From positions 1 through 8,391 of the forward strand of contig CAYUYH010000124.1 of NCBI GenBank assembly GCA_964449175.1: a stretch of DNA of 8,391 nucleotides, read 5' to 3'. A program made the translations under genes and the position numbers. How positions within the stretch are numbered: position 1 is the first letter of the stretch; every line of letters begins with the position of its first letter. A model generated the notes under the pieces. The model searched no databases. It was not told where the DNA came from and was given only the letters and a program-made list of their open reading frames with translations. Below, piece after piece: positions 1 through 6,186 of the stretch. This DNA comes from CAYUYH01 sp964449175. Lineage in GTDB: Bacteria; Planctomycetota; Phycisphaerae; SM23-33.

Positions 1-46
1 TGGAGCGTCCAGCCTTCGCAGCCGCTTCGGCGGAGTAGGCTCGGCG

Positions 47-130
47 ACTCGCCGAAGGCCCGCCGCAGGCGGGTTGCACGCGGAATGCCGAATGTCAAAG
101 ACCCGCGTGCATCAAAGATGCACGCCATAC
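47..130 (+). repeat. Palindromic intergenic repeat, copy 1
   Basis: This stretch matches, in reverse orientation and with a few substitutions and small indels, the element at 3518-3608. Shared blocks include the CCCGCCGCAGGCGGG hairpin region (59-73) and GCACGCGGAATG. Its right end contains a perfect hairpin, GCGTGCATC-AAA-GATGCACGC (105-125). The outer left end is not conserved as the 13-bp terminal repeat seen in copy 2, so this copy looks degenerate. A further imperfect palindrome (GCCTTCG near 12-18 and CGAAGGC near 53-59) lies just to the left. I see no gene in 1-301. Confidence 0.75.
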
Positions 131-287
131 GGGTCGGTTTCGCGGCCGAAGGTAATATGCACTTTAGTGGTCGCGTCGGTGCGGCGCGCCTAGAATAGCA
201 GTAGAGGCAGTGCCATGTGAAGTGAAGTGTTAGGGCGTTGCCTTGAGCATATCTTCGAAGTCTGTTGCGGCATGAGTGCAGTCGCCC

Positions 288-295
288 AAGGAGGG
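288..295 (+). promoter_or_regulatory. Shine-Dalgarno site setting the start of the small zinc-ribbon gene
   Basis: AAGGAGGG lies six bases before the ATG at 302. It favours this start over the in-frame ATGs at 227 and 272, which have no comparable site. A TAGAAT hexamer at 191-196 could be a -10 box, but no convincing -35 box stands at the normal distance. Confidence 0.7.
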
Positions 296-301
296 CATGA
301 A

Positions 302-517
302 ATGACTGAGCCGCTAAGACCAAGCATTGGCACGAGGGTAATGGCGTTCCTGTGCCGCGTTTGTCCCCTCTGTGTGCCGGCCAGGCGTTGGCCGGTCAGT
401 CACTACGCTCGCAAGATCCGCGTCGTCCAGGAGCGCTGTCCGTGCTGCGGGGCGCGGGTCGAGGTGAAGCGATACGCCGCGAGCCCACCGGAAAAGGTCG
501 TCCTGGCGGCCAAGTGA
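302..517 (+). CDS. Small cysteine-rich, zinc-ribbon-like protein of unknown function
   Basis: A 71-residue basic protein and the only plus-strand gene I accept. It has two cysteine clusters: C18, C21 and C24 (CRVCPLC), then C46, C48 and C49 (CPCCGARVEV) about 25 residues later. Paired CxxC-like knuckles of this type usually bind one zinc ion, as in small ribbon or rubredoxin-like proteins. The linker is rich in Arg and Lys, so nucleic-acid binding is possible but not shown. The start at 302 is chosen because AAGGAGGG precedes it at ideal spacing; the frame stays open upstream to an ATG at 227. A strong hairpin with a T-rich tail follows at 683-720, which supports a real plus-strand transcript. 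I do not recognise a named family. Confidence 0.6.
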   Translation: MTEPLRPSIGTRVMAFLCRVCPLCVPARRWPVSHYARKIRVVQERCPCCGARVEVKRYAASPPEKVVLAAK

Positions 518-682
518 CTGTCGCTCGAGCCCGGCCGATAAGCACAGCGTCGAGGGGCAGGCACGGCAGCAGACATACGGCGGTCATGGGCGCCACCCGC
601 CGATGGCCGATATACGCGGGGCGATTCGCGTGTCGCGGGCGCCTGACCCTTCGCGGCCGTACCGGCGAAGTGAAATGCCCGC

Positions 683-720
683 GGTGGCGGCGGCAGCCTT
701 GTCGCCGCCACCATTCTTTT
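683..720 (+). terminator. Intrinsic terminator, plus-strand orientation
   Basis: GGTGGCGGCG (683-692) pairs perfectly with CGCCGCCACC (703-712). Two further pairs (one G-U, one C-G) extend the stem to 12 bp around a six-base loop, and ATTCTTTT follows. The T tract is only on the plus-strand side, so it fits the end of the 302-517 transcript and not the end of the minus-strand apgM transcript. Between 518 and 682 I see no gene or other feature. Confidence 0.7.
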
Positions 721-740
721 GCGCCGACCCGCGCAGTCCC

Positions 741-780
741 CGAACCGTCGAGTAGGCGAATTGTCGAATAGCCGAATAGC
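741..780. repeat. Degenerate 8-bp tandem repeat abutting the apgM stop codon
   Basis: Five consecutive 8-bp units each begin with CGA: CGAACCGT, CGAGTAGG, CGAATTGT, CGAATAGC, CGAATAGC. The last two are identical, and the array ends exactly at the stop codon of the minus-strand gene (781-783). The units are not arranged as a hairpin and no T tract follows, so this is not an obvious terminator. Confidence 0.65.
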
Positions 781-1968
781 CTATCTGACCGTCAGAAAAT
801 ACTCCATCAGATCGCAGCCGTCGTCGATGTGCAGGTCGCTCTCCTCGGCGGTGGCCTCGGTGAACGGCTCGTTGACGACGGACTCGATGCGTTTTCCGGC
901 GACGGCGAACGGCGTGGCGTCGCGCGTGTGCGTGCGGACGGTGCAGGGCGTGGGGTGGTCCGGCAATACGAGCACGCGCCACTCGGTATCCTCGGCCTGG
1001 AGGCGCATCATCAGCGGGTGGACGATGTGCTTGTCGATCTGCTCGATGGCCTGGACCTTGCCGGCGGGGTCGTTGTTGTGCCCGGCCTCGTCGGGCGCCT
1101 CGATGTGCGCGAACACCAGGTCGTGGTCGTCCAGCGCCTTGACGGCGGCCGAACCCTTGCCGGCGTAGTTCGTGTCGAGGTAGCCGGTCGCGCCGGCGAC
1201 CTCGATGACGTCCCAGCCGACCAGCTTGGCCAGGCCGCGCACCAGGTCGACGGCAGTGATCGCCGCCGCCGAGACGCCGAACCGCTCGGCGAACGACGGA
1301 AGCTGCGGCATCTTGCCCTCGCCCCACAGCCAGATCGCCGTGGCCGGGTTCTCGCCCAGGTCGCGGCGGACGGTGTTGACCTCATGGCCGGGCAGCAGCT
1401 CAGCCGCCCGGGCCATCAGCTTGCACAGCACGTCGGCGCCCTTGCCGGTAGGCACGTGGGCCGACGCCGGCTGGCCGAGGATGTCGTGCGGCGGGGTGGT
1501 CTTCACGTTGAACTCGCCGCGGTAGGTCATCAGGTGGCGATAGCTGACGCCGGGGTAGAATCGCACGCCCGGCTCGCCCAGCGTGCGGTTGAGCTCCTCG
1601 ATGATCGAGGCGGCCTCTTCGGAGGAGATGTGCCCGGCGGAGTAGTCCTCCATCTTTCCCTCGATGATCGTCACGAGGTTGCAGCGGAATATCCACTCAT
1701 CGTCGCCGACGGCGATGCCCTGCGCGGCGGCCTCCAGCGGCGCCCGGCCGGTGTAGTACTCGCGCGGGTCGTAGCCGATCACCGACAGGATGGCCACGTC
1801 CGACCCGGCGGGCAGGCCCTTGGGAATGTTGTTCACCGTCCCACACTTGCCGTGCGAGGCGATCCAGTCCATCGCGGGCTTGCGGGCGGCCTGGAGCGGT
1901 GTCTTGCCGCCGAGCTCGTCCAGCGGGACGTCGGCGGCGCCGTCGGGAATCACTATCGCGTACTTCAT
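781..1968 (-). CDS. apgM: Cofactor-independent phosphoglycerate mutase family protein; proposed homoserine kinase subgroup
   Basis: A 395-residue cytosolic alkaline-phosphatase-superfamily enzyme of the archaeal-type 2,3-bisphosphoglycerate-independent phosphoglycerate mutase family, full length for that family. Metal and catalytic positions are visible: D9 in IPDGAAD, probable nucleophile S56 in GSDVAILSVIGYDP, D293 and H297 in APDEAGH, D337 and H338 in LPDH, and H347 in the following RTHT. A subgroup of this family has been annotated as a proposed homoserine kinase (TIGR02535) because it sits beside homoserine dehydrogenase. Here hom lies directly upstream on the same strand with a 148-base gap. 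The family is seen in the sequence; the choice between interconverting 3- and 2-phosphoglycerate and phosphorylating homoserine is inference, and context favours the second. The ATG start has only a weak AAGG site upstream. Confidence 0.9.
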   Translation of the reverse strand: MKYAIVIPDGAADVPLDELGGKTPLQAARKPAMDWIASHGKCGTVNNIPKGLPAGSDVAILSVIGYDPREYYTGRAPLEAAAQGIAVGDDEWIFRCNLVTIIEGKMEDYSAGHISSEEAASIIEELNRTLGEPGVRFYPGVSYRHLMTYRGEFNVKTTPPHDILGQPASAHVPTGKGADVLCKLMARAAELLPGHEVNTVRRDLGENPATAIWLWGEGKMPQLPSFAERFGVSAAAITAVDLVRGLAKLVGWDVIEVAGATGYLDTNYAGKGSAAVKALDDHDLVFAHIEAPDEAGHNNDPAGKVQAIEQIDKHIVHPLMMRLQAEDTEWRVLVLPDHPTPCTVRTHTRDATPFAVAGKRIESVVNEPFTEATAEESDLHIDDGCDLMEYFLTVR

Positions 1969-2042
1969 TGTTGGTGCCTTGCTGTCAGGACTCGGTATTC
2001 CAGTGCCATCTCTCCCCGGCGGGCGAGTGCGCCAACACCTGA

Positions 2043-2111
2043 GGTTAGAGGTTAGAGGTGAGGCTCCGCGCGAATCGTAGACCCGCCACTTCTAACCTCT
2101 CACCTCTAACC
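2043..2111. repeat. Inverted repeat of GGTTAGA-type units between hom and apgM
   Basis: GGTTAGAGGTGAG (2050-2062) is the exact reverse complement of CTCACCTCTAACC (2099-2111), separated by 36 bases. The left arm also starts with a tandem GGTTAGA heptamer (2043-2049 and 2050-2056). The right arm ends five bases before the hom stop codon. There is no T tract, so it is not a classical terminator. It could form an RNA structure between the two co-oriented genes. I see no gene between 1969 and 2116. Confidence 0.7.
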
Positions 2112-2116
2112 TGCTG

Positions 2117-3448
2117 TTACAGTGGTTCGGGGTACTCGTCCACGATGCCGATGCAGACGCTGGCGGCCTTGATCACGCTGAGTGCGTCCACTTCCTTCAG
2201 TGCCGCCCGGACGTTGCCTTCTATCGCCTCGTGCGTGGTGATGACCACGGGCACGCCGACCGCGGCGGCCTCGTCCAGCGGCTCGTGCTGGAGCACCGAG
2301 CGGATGCTGATGCGGTGCCTGCCGAACACGTCGGCGATCCGCGCGAACACGCCGGGCGCGTCCTCGGCCATCAGGCGTATGTAGTATCGGCTTCGGACGG
2401 CCTCGGGCGGTAGCTGCTTTGCGGGGCCGGCGCGGTCCGGCCAGATCGCCAGCTTCTCGAACGCCCGCTGGGCGGTGCCCATCGCGACGGCTGCCAGGTC
2501 CGCCACGACCGCCGACGCGGTCGGCATGCCGCCCGCGCCGCGCCCGTAATACATCGTATGCCCGGTGGCGTGCCCGTAGATGCTGACGGCGTTGAACGGG
2601 CCCGACACCCACGCAAGCGGATGGCTCATGCTGATGAACGCCGGGCGAACGCTGAGGGAAATCCCCCCGTCTTGCCGCTGCGCGATGGCCAGCAGCTTCA
2701 CCACGTAGCCCAGCTCGCCGCCGAAGGCTACGTCGCAAAGCTCCAGCGAGTCGATGCCGGCGACGGGGATGGCGCCGAGGTCGATCTTCCCGCCGAACGC
2801 CAGCGACGCCAGGATCGCCAGCTTGTGGGCGGAGTCCGTGCCGTCCACGTCGAGGGTGGGGTCTGCCTCGGCCAGGCCGGCCTGCTGGGCGTCGGCCAGG
2901 GCGGCGGCGTAGGTCTCGCCGGCGTCGCTCATGGCCGTGAGGATGTAGTTGCACGTGCCGTTGACGATGCCGTAGATCGCGTCGATGCGGTTGGCGATCA
3001 GGCCGTCGCAGATCGCGCGGACAACCGGCACGCCGCCGGCGCAGCTCGCCTCGAAGGCGATCGCCACGCCTTGCTTCCTGGCCAGGGCGTACAGCTCCTC
3101 GCCGCAGTGGGCGAGAAGCGCCTTGTTGGCGGTGACCACACATTTGCCGGCGGCGATGGCCTGCTCGATGATCTTCTTGGCTGTCGTGGTCCCGCCGACC
3201 AGCTCGACGACCGCGCCGACTTCCGCGTCGGCCAGCGCCTCGGCGAGATCCTTGCGGAACAGCTTCTCCGGCAGGCCGGCCGCCGCGGCGCGGGTGAAGT
3301 CCACGTCCACGATGTGTCGCAGCTCCAGCGACGGGCCGATCCGCCCGGCGAGGATCTGGCGGTCGCGCGTCAGCAAAGTCGCCGCCGCACAGCCCACCGT
3401 CCCGCAACCCACCAACGCCACGCCCAGGGTTGAACTGTCTTTGCCCAT
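2117..3448 (-). CDS. hom: Homoserine dehydrogenase with C-terminal ACT domain
   Basis: A 443-residue enzyme that reduces aspartate semialdehyde to homoserine with NAD(P)H, the branch point to threonine and methionine. The N-terminal Rossmann motif is GCGTVG (14-19, in VALVGCGTVG). TANKALLAHCGEELY (107-120) follows. The catalytic domain shows the family signature: VNGTCNYIL (162-170), EADPTLDVDGTDSAHKLAIL (194-213) with D200 and catalytic K209. An ACT domain at about 356-430 (starting RYYIRLMAEDAPGVFARIAD) suggests feedback control by an amino acid, commonly threonine. The start at 3448 is preferred because GGAGAGG lies six bases upstream; the open frame extends to 3544 but that part runs into the repeat element at 3518-3608. 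No aspartokinase domain is fused. It is followed by apgM on the same strand. Confidence 0.95.
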   Translation of the reverse strand: MGKDSSTLGVALVGCGTVGCAAATLLTRDRQILAGRIGPSLELRHIVDVDFTRAAAAGLPEKLFRKDLAEALADAEVGAVVELVGGTTTAKKIIEQAIAAGKCVVTANKALLAHCGEELYALARKQGVAIAFEASCAGGVPVVRAICDGLIANRIDAIYGIVNGTCNYILTAMSDAGETYAAALADAQQAGLAEADPTLDVDGTDSAHKLAILASLAFGGKIDLGAIPVAGIDSLELCDVAFGGELGYVVKLLAIAQRQDGGISLSVRPAFISMSHPLAWVSGPFNAVSIYGHATGHTMYYGRGAGGMPTASAVVADLAAVAMGTAQRAFEKLAIWPDRAGPAKQLPPEAVRSRYYIRLMAEDAPGVFARIADVFGRHRISIRSVLQHEPLDEAAAVGVPVVITTHEAIEGNVRAALKEVDALSVIKAASVCIGIVDEYPEPL

Positions 3449-3476
3449 TGGAAGCCTCTCCGCAATACGAGCGGGC

Positions 3477-3505
3477 ATGGTAAGCCCAGCCGACGAGACT
3501 TTCAA
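3477..3505 (-). promoter_or_regulatory. Sigma-70-like promoter for hom
   Basis: Read on the minus strand, TTGAAA (3500-3505) and TACCAT (3477-3482) are separated by exactly 17 bases, with the hom start codon about 28 bases downstream. The match to consensus is moderate. It lies just outside the 3518-3608 repeat element. Confidence 0.45.
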
Positions 3506-3517
3506 GGGCAGCGAGAG

Positions 3518-3608
3518 CGTAGAGCGTGCATCTTTGCTGCGCACGGGCCTTCGACATTCCGCGTGCGACCCGCCTGCGGCGGGCCTGCGGCGAGTTGCAC
3601 GCTCTACG
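3518..3608 (-). repeat. 91-bp palindromic element with perfect 13-bp terminal inverted repeats, copy 2
   Basis: CGTAGAGCGTGCA (3518-3530) is the exact reverse complement of TGCACGCTCTACG (3596-3608). The interior carries a GC-rich hairpin (CCCGCCTGCGGCGGG, about 3569-3583). The interior matches the 47-130 repeat in reverse orientation. The element sits between the hom promoter and the toxin gene, whose stop codon is only two bases away. It has no coding capacity, so it resembles a REP/BIME or small MITE-like unit rather than an insertion sequence. No obvious target-site duplication is apparent. Confidence 0.8.
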
Positions 3609-3610
3609 GA

Positions 3611-3958
3611 CTATGGGTGCGGCGTGATCGCGATGATACTGATCTCCCTTCGCCCCGGGCCATAGCACCAGAATATCCGGTACGCCCCCGGGGTGTCGTT
3701 CTGGGCATATGCCTCGAAGACCGTCGCGCTCGCGTCGAACGGACTTGAAAGGGAATCGTACGGATGCGTGCAAAGGCTTGGGTGGCGAGGGTTGGCCAAG
3801 AGCAATCGAATCGCCTTGTGGACCTGCTTGAAGAGACCCTCTTGGCGAGAGGACTTCGATCTGGCGGTCTTCTTTCGACCGGCCCGCACCTTCTCGGCCT
3901 GGCCCTTCAGCCGCTGATACTCCCTTGTGGCCCTATCCGTCCACTTGGGGGTGAACAC
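3611..3958 (-). CDS. RelE/ParE-superfamily toxin of a type II toxin-antitoxin module
   Basis: A 115-residue basic protein. Its N-terminus (FTPKWTDRATREYQRL) and C-terminal beta-strand block (YRIFWCYGPGRREISIIAIT, 93-112, ending PHP) match the RelE/ParE fold. Toxins of this fold either cleave mRNA on the ribosome or inhibit gyrase; I cannot tell which applies. A Lys/Arg/Ser-rich insert (about 23-40) lies between the two N-terminal helices. LLANPRHPSLCTHPYDSL (53-70) is the usual loop before the sheet. It starts with GTG three bases after the antitoxin stop codon, with GAGG inside the end of the antitoxin gene as ribosome site, so the two are probably translated together. The stop codon nearly touches the 3518-3608 repeat. 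Confidence 0.78.
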   Translation of the reverse strand: MFTPKWTDRATREYQRLKGQAEKVRAGRKKTARSKSSRQEGLFKQVHKAIRLLLANPRHPSLCTHPYDSLSSPFDASATVFEAYAQNDTPGAYRIFWCYGPGRREISIIAITPHP

Positions 3959-3961
3959 GGA

Positions 3962-4243
3962 CTAGTCCTCGATTTCGCCTGTCAAAGCGTCACCCTCTGC
4001 CAAATCGGGACCGTCGCTGAGCCTTCCGGCCTTGGCGTCTTCCAAGCCCTCCATGACCATGGCCAGGGCCTCTGGGTTCTTGTAGAGCCATGCCTCTGGG
4101 GCGGGGACGGCCTCGGCGAGGACGATCTGGACCAGTCCCTTGCCCAGGCGCTTGACGATGACCAGGGCAGACGCGAACTCCGGAGGGAGGGTGACCCGCC
4201 CCTTGCTGTCTACGTTCTTCGTCGTGGTTGTCGTGGTCGTCAT
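3962..4243 (-). CDS. Antitoxin with AbrB-like N-terminal domain
   Basis: A 93-residue acidic protein upstream of the RelE/ParE-like toxin. The N-terminus starts with a run of seven threonines, then VDSKGRVTLPPEFA (11-24), the swapped-hairpin SpoVT/AbrB DNA-binding signature. The C-terminal half (AWLYKNPEALAMVMEGLEDA, 51-70, then KAGRL) looks like a toxin-binding helix of the kind seen in RelB/Phd-type antitoxins. It would neutralise the toxin by direct binding and probably repress its own operon. GGAGG sits about six bases before the ATG at 4243. The gene order, antitoxin first with a three-base gap, is typical of type II modules. The functional link to the toxin is inferred from order and motifs. 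Confidence 0.72.
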   Translation of the reverse strand: MTTTTTTTKNVDSKGRVTLPPEFASALVIVKRLGKGLVQIVLAEAVPAPEAWLYKNPEALAMVMEGLEDAKAGRLSDGPDLAEGDALTGEIED

Positions 4244-4260
4244 GGTGCGCCTCCACCATC

Positions 4261-4310
4261 AGTATACGGCCATAGTGGGCAGGTAGGATAGTAGAAAATA
4301 GGGAATTCCC
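4261..4310 (-). promoter_or_regulatory. Candidate promoter/operator of the toxin-antitoxin module
   Basis: Upstream of the antitoxin, the minus strand has a -10-like TATACT (4261-4266) without a good -35 box. GGGAATTCCC (4301-4310) is a perfect 10-bp palindrome that could be bound by the AbrB-like antitoxin. The region is AT-richer than its surroundings. Between 4311 and 4415 I see nothing else. Confidence 0.3.
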
Positions 4311-4415
4311 CACCACTTCCACCCGTGGCATTTCCCGCTGTGCTGTAAGGCTGTCTCTCAAAAGATCTTGTGTGGCACGCGGAGCAAGGAAGGGAGTTCT
4401 TCCGATGGGCCGGCA

Positions 4416-4778
4416 TCATGCCTGCAGGCGTTCAATTGTCCACTCGTCCCCTTCGCGGCGGCGGAGCTCGTATGTTCCGCGGATGTGCTGGCCGGCGAAC
4501 AGCACGCGCCAGCAGTCGGCCCTCTCGGCCAGCAGGTCGTAGGCGCCCTCGTCGCGTCGGGCCACCTCGCCCCGGCCGCCGCTGACCGGCCCCTCGTAGG
4601 TCAGGTAGGCCAGGCGGTGGTCGCCCAGCCGCTTGGCGGGGATAGGCTCACCCGGCGCGATCTCCGCCGGTTGCTGGGCCAGTTGCCACGTGGCCAGGGC
4701 CTCGCCGCGACGCAGCATCAGGTCATAGTGCGCCGCCCCGTAGCCGCTGTGAGCCAGGATGACGAACGGATCGGCCAT
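4416..4778 (-). CDS. Small stand-alone LigD-type 3'-phosphoesterase domain protein
   Basis: A 120-residue protein resembling the phosphoesterase domain at the N-terminus of bacterial LigD, which trims 3' phosphates and ribonucleotides from DNA ends in repair. Visible features are FVILAH (5-10), HYDLML (17-22) in place of the LigD HYDFRL, DHRLAY (53-58) and YEGPVSGGRG (61-70). H10, H17, D19 and H54 align by eye with the manganese-binding residues of LigD. The Arg of the HYDFRL motif is Met here, so activity may differ. The ATG at 4778 is chosen because family members begin just before the FVI motif; no good ribosome site is seen there, and the frame is open to 4820. It lies 69 bases downstream of the nuclease-like gene and could share its transcript. 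No ligase or polymerase domain is fused or nearby. Confidence 0.7.
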   Translation of the reverse strand: MADPFVILAHSGYGAAHYDLMLRRGEALATWQLAQQPAEIAPGEPIPAKRLGDHRLAYLTYEGPVSGGRGEVARRDEGAYDLLAERADCWRVLFAGQHIRGTYELRRREGDEWTIERLQA

Positions 4779-4847
4779 GCCGGCATTGTACATTGCACGC
4801 CCGCCCGCCGGCGAGTTCATAGATAGGGGCGACTGGCGGCCCGCCTG

Positions 4848-5621
4848 CTAGTCCGGGGAGGTCCTGCAGTGGGGGAGCTTGCGTATGGCGTCTGACAAGG
4901 AGTAGATCTCTATCCCCTCTGGGCTTTCGCTGACGTGGCGCATCAGCTTGTCGATCTCGACCTGTGGCCGATAGCAGACCACTCGGATGGCAACGCTCGA
5001 CCCGCCCACACGTTGGATCTCGATGGCCAACCTTATCTGTGATCTCTCCCACTCGTGCTTGGCGCGCTGCTCAATATCGTTGCGATATCTGTATGAGGCG
5101 AAGAAGTCGACCGGATTCTGCTTGCACTCAAAGACCTCCCAGAAGAGGTCTCTGGATATCATCGTTCCCCTGGCGAAGTCCAGGTTCGCCCTGCTGTCTG
5201 GCAGTATCTTCGCATCTCCATCGTATGCCCAAGCGTCTCGCACGAGTCTGGCGGGCTTGTACGCTTGTATGAGGAACTGATACGTCAGCTCCTCACACAC
5301 AGCAGATCGCATATCCCGATTGAGCCTGCTCGAGTCTTCGCCTTCCGCAATCTTCTGTCTGCAGAGGTCAGATAGGCGCTCTAGCGCGTCCCGAAGCCTC
5401 TCTTTCAGGGCCTGTTGCCCGTAGACATACCTAAGCGGCGCGGACAGCTTTCGCGACATCATGAGGTCGCCAGATATGTCCGGACGCATGGTGTTCCACG
5501 TGCGTAGGACTTCACTACATGCGTGTGCATTCCGGGCCAGCAGCTGAGCTAAGTTCTTGACGGCGTCACACTCCGAGTACTCGTGCCGACTCCCGCGGGG
5601 CCCGACGAAATCAAGCCCCAT
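4848..5621 (-). CDS. Candidate PD-(D/E)xK-type nuclease, third gene of the SecB-like operon
   Basis: A 257-residue protein of no family I can name. The best clue is a core resembling restriction-endonuclease folds: E110/E111 in a helix (CEELTYQFLIQAY), D148 in ANLDF, then E165-x-K167 in FWEVFECKQNP, a D-(16)-ExK arrangement. Similar E-x-K-Q strings occur at active sites of restriction-like enzymes. The N-terminal 100 residues look helical (LAQLLARNAH and ALKERLRDALERLSDLC). The C-terminus has alternating strands (IRLAIEIQRV and AIRVVCYRP). The start at 5621 overlaps the upstream stop codon by 11 bases, implying coupled translation; an open frame continues to 5735 inside the neighbour. GC content looks lower than in hom or apgM, suggesting acquisition. 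The nuclease role is inference from the motif. Confidence 0.5.
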   Translation of the reverse strand: MGLDFVGPRGSRHEYSECDAVKNLAQLLARNAHACSEVLRTWNTMRPDISGDLMMSRKLSAPLRYVYGQQALKERLRDALERLSDLCRQKIAEGEDSSRLNRDMRSAVCEELTYQFLIQAYKPARLVRDAWAYDGDAKILPDSRANLDFARGTMISRDLFWEVFECKQNPVDFFASYRYRNDIEQRAKHEWERSQIRLAIEIQRVGGSSVAIRVVCYRPQVEIDKLMRHVSESPEGIEIYSLSDAIRKLPHCRTSPD

Positions 5622-6186
5622 TGTCGCCCGTCGCGCCATCCGTCTTCCCTGAGCTGCCCGGCGTCCGAGACCGGAGTTTCTCGAGGTACTGCGATGCCCA
5701 CCTACCCTTGGCGTTCGCAACAAACCTTGGGACATCTAGCGGTTTCACAACCACTGGACCAGATTCACGCCCGCATGTCAACTGCACGACCAGTTGGCGG
5801 ATGTAGGGGTACGCCAGAATCGGCGCGTTGACTTGACTGTAGTACTCGACCGCTTCGGACTGCAGCCCAGGCTTGTGTGCGAATTCCATGGCCAGTGTCC
5901 CGTGAGCGCGGAAGGGTCGCGGCGTGGCCACGCGCAGTGTCCAGTCCACGTATGCCATGAAGGACTCGTCACGTGATTGGCCGGCACGCCCAGACACGTC
6001 CGGAGCCTGACCCGGTATCGCGTCCGGGGCATCCTCAGTCGAAGCTAGATGGACTGACTCCACCCAGAGCCGCGCTATGATGATCTGGTAGCGCGTTACA
6101 TCCCAGGCCAGCTCGGGCGCGGTCTCGCGTCCCGTCTTCGTGTCAGCGGACGTTTGCGATGCAGGTTGATCTGGACTCTCGGTCAT
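5611..6186 (-). CDS. SecB-like chaperone domain protein, second gene of the operon
   Basis: A 191-residue protein whose core (about 31-158) resembles SecB. YQIIIARLWVESVHLAS (33-49) aligns with the first strand of SecB, and NAPILAYPYIRQLVVQL (120-136) with the conserved CPNILFPYAREC helix region, followed by VVVKPLDV like the SecB LNLAPVNF strand. The flanks, 1-30 and 171-191, are polar, Gly/Ser/Thr-rich and probably disordered. SecB keeps client proteins unfolded; SecB-like proteins outside the secretion pathway are known as the chaperone part of some toxin-antitoxin-chaperone systems. No Sec genes are nearby, which favours a dedicated partner role. The start codon overlaps the previous stop as ATGA (6183-6186), and its own stop overlaps the next start. 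The fold call rests on by-eye alignment. Confidence 0.65.
   Translation of the reverse strand: MTESPDQPASQTSADTKTGRETAPELAWDVTRYQIIIARLWVESVHLASTEDAPDAIPGQAPDVSGRAGQSRDESFMAYVDWTLRVATPRPFRAHGTLAMEFAHKPGLQSEAVEYYSQVNAPILAYPYIRQLVVQLTCGRESGPVVVKPLDVPRFVANAKGRWASQYLEKLRSRTPGSSGKTDGATGDNGA

Noticed and set aside
47..130. CRISPR array or tRNA in the palindromic repeat regions
   Set aside because: No regularly spaced direct repeats with unique spacers anywhere in the window, and no cloverleaf or conserved tRNA loop sequences.
352..771. Plus-strand open frame overlapping the small zinc-ribbon gene and running through the terminator
   Set aside because: Arg-rich, no domain, and it reads through a strong hairpin; the 302-517 frame has the better ribosome site.
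829..2055. Long plus-strand open frame opposite apgM
   Set aside because: It is antisense to a clearly conserved enzyme, and its product is a low-complexity Gly/Arg/Val/Leu-rich sequence typical of the complement of GC-rich genes.
2043..2111. Rho-independent terminator of hom
   Set aside because: The loop is 36 bases and no T tract follows on the minus strand.
2558..3433. Plus-strand open frame opposite hom
   Set aside because: Shadow of hom caused by GC-rich codon use; no ribosome site or motif.
3449..3544. N-terminal extension of hom to an ATG at 3544
   Set aside because: The extension runs into the palindromic repeat and the promoter; a good ribosome site supports the start at 3448.
2106..3773. 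Long minus-strand open frame in another frame over hom
   Set aside because: Arg/Gly-rich translation with no recognisable domain; hom in the correct frame explains the region.
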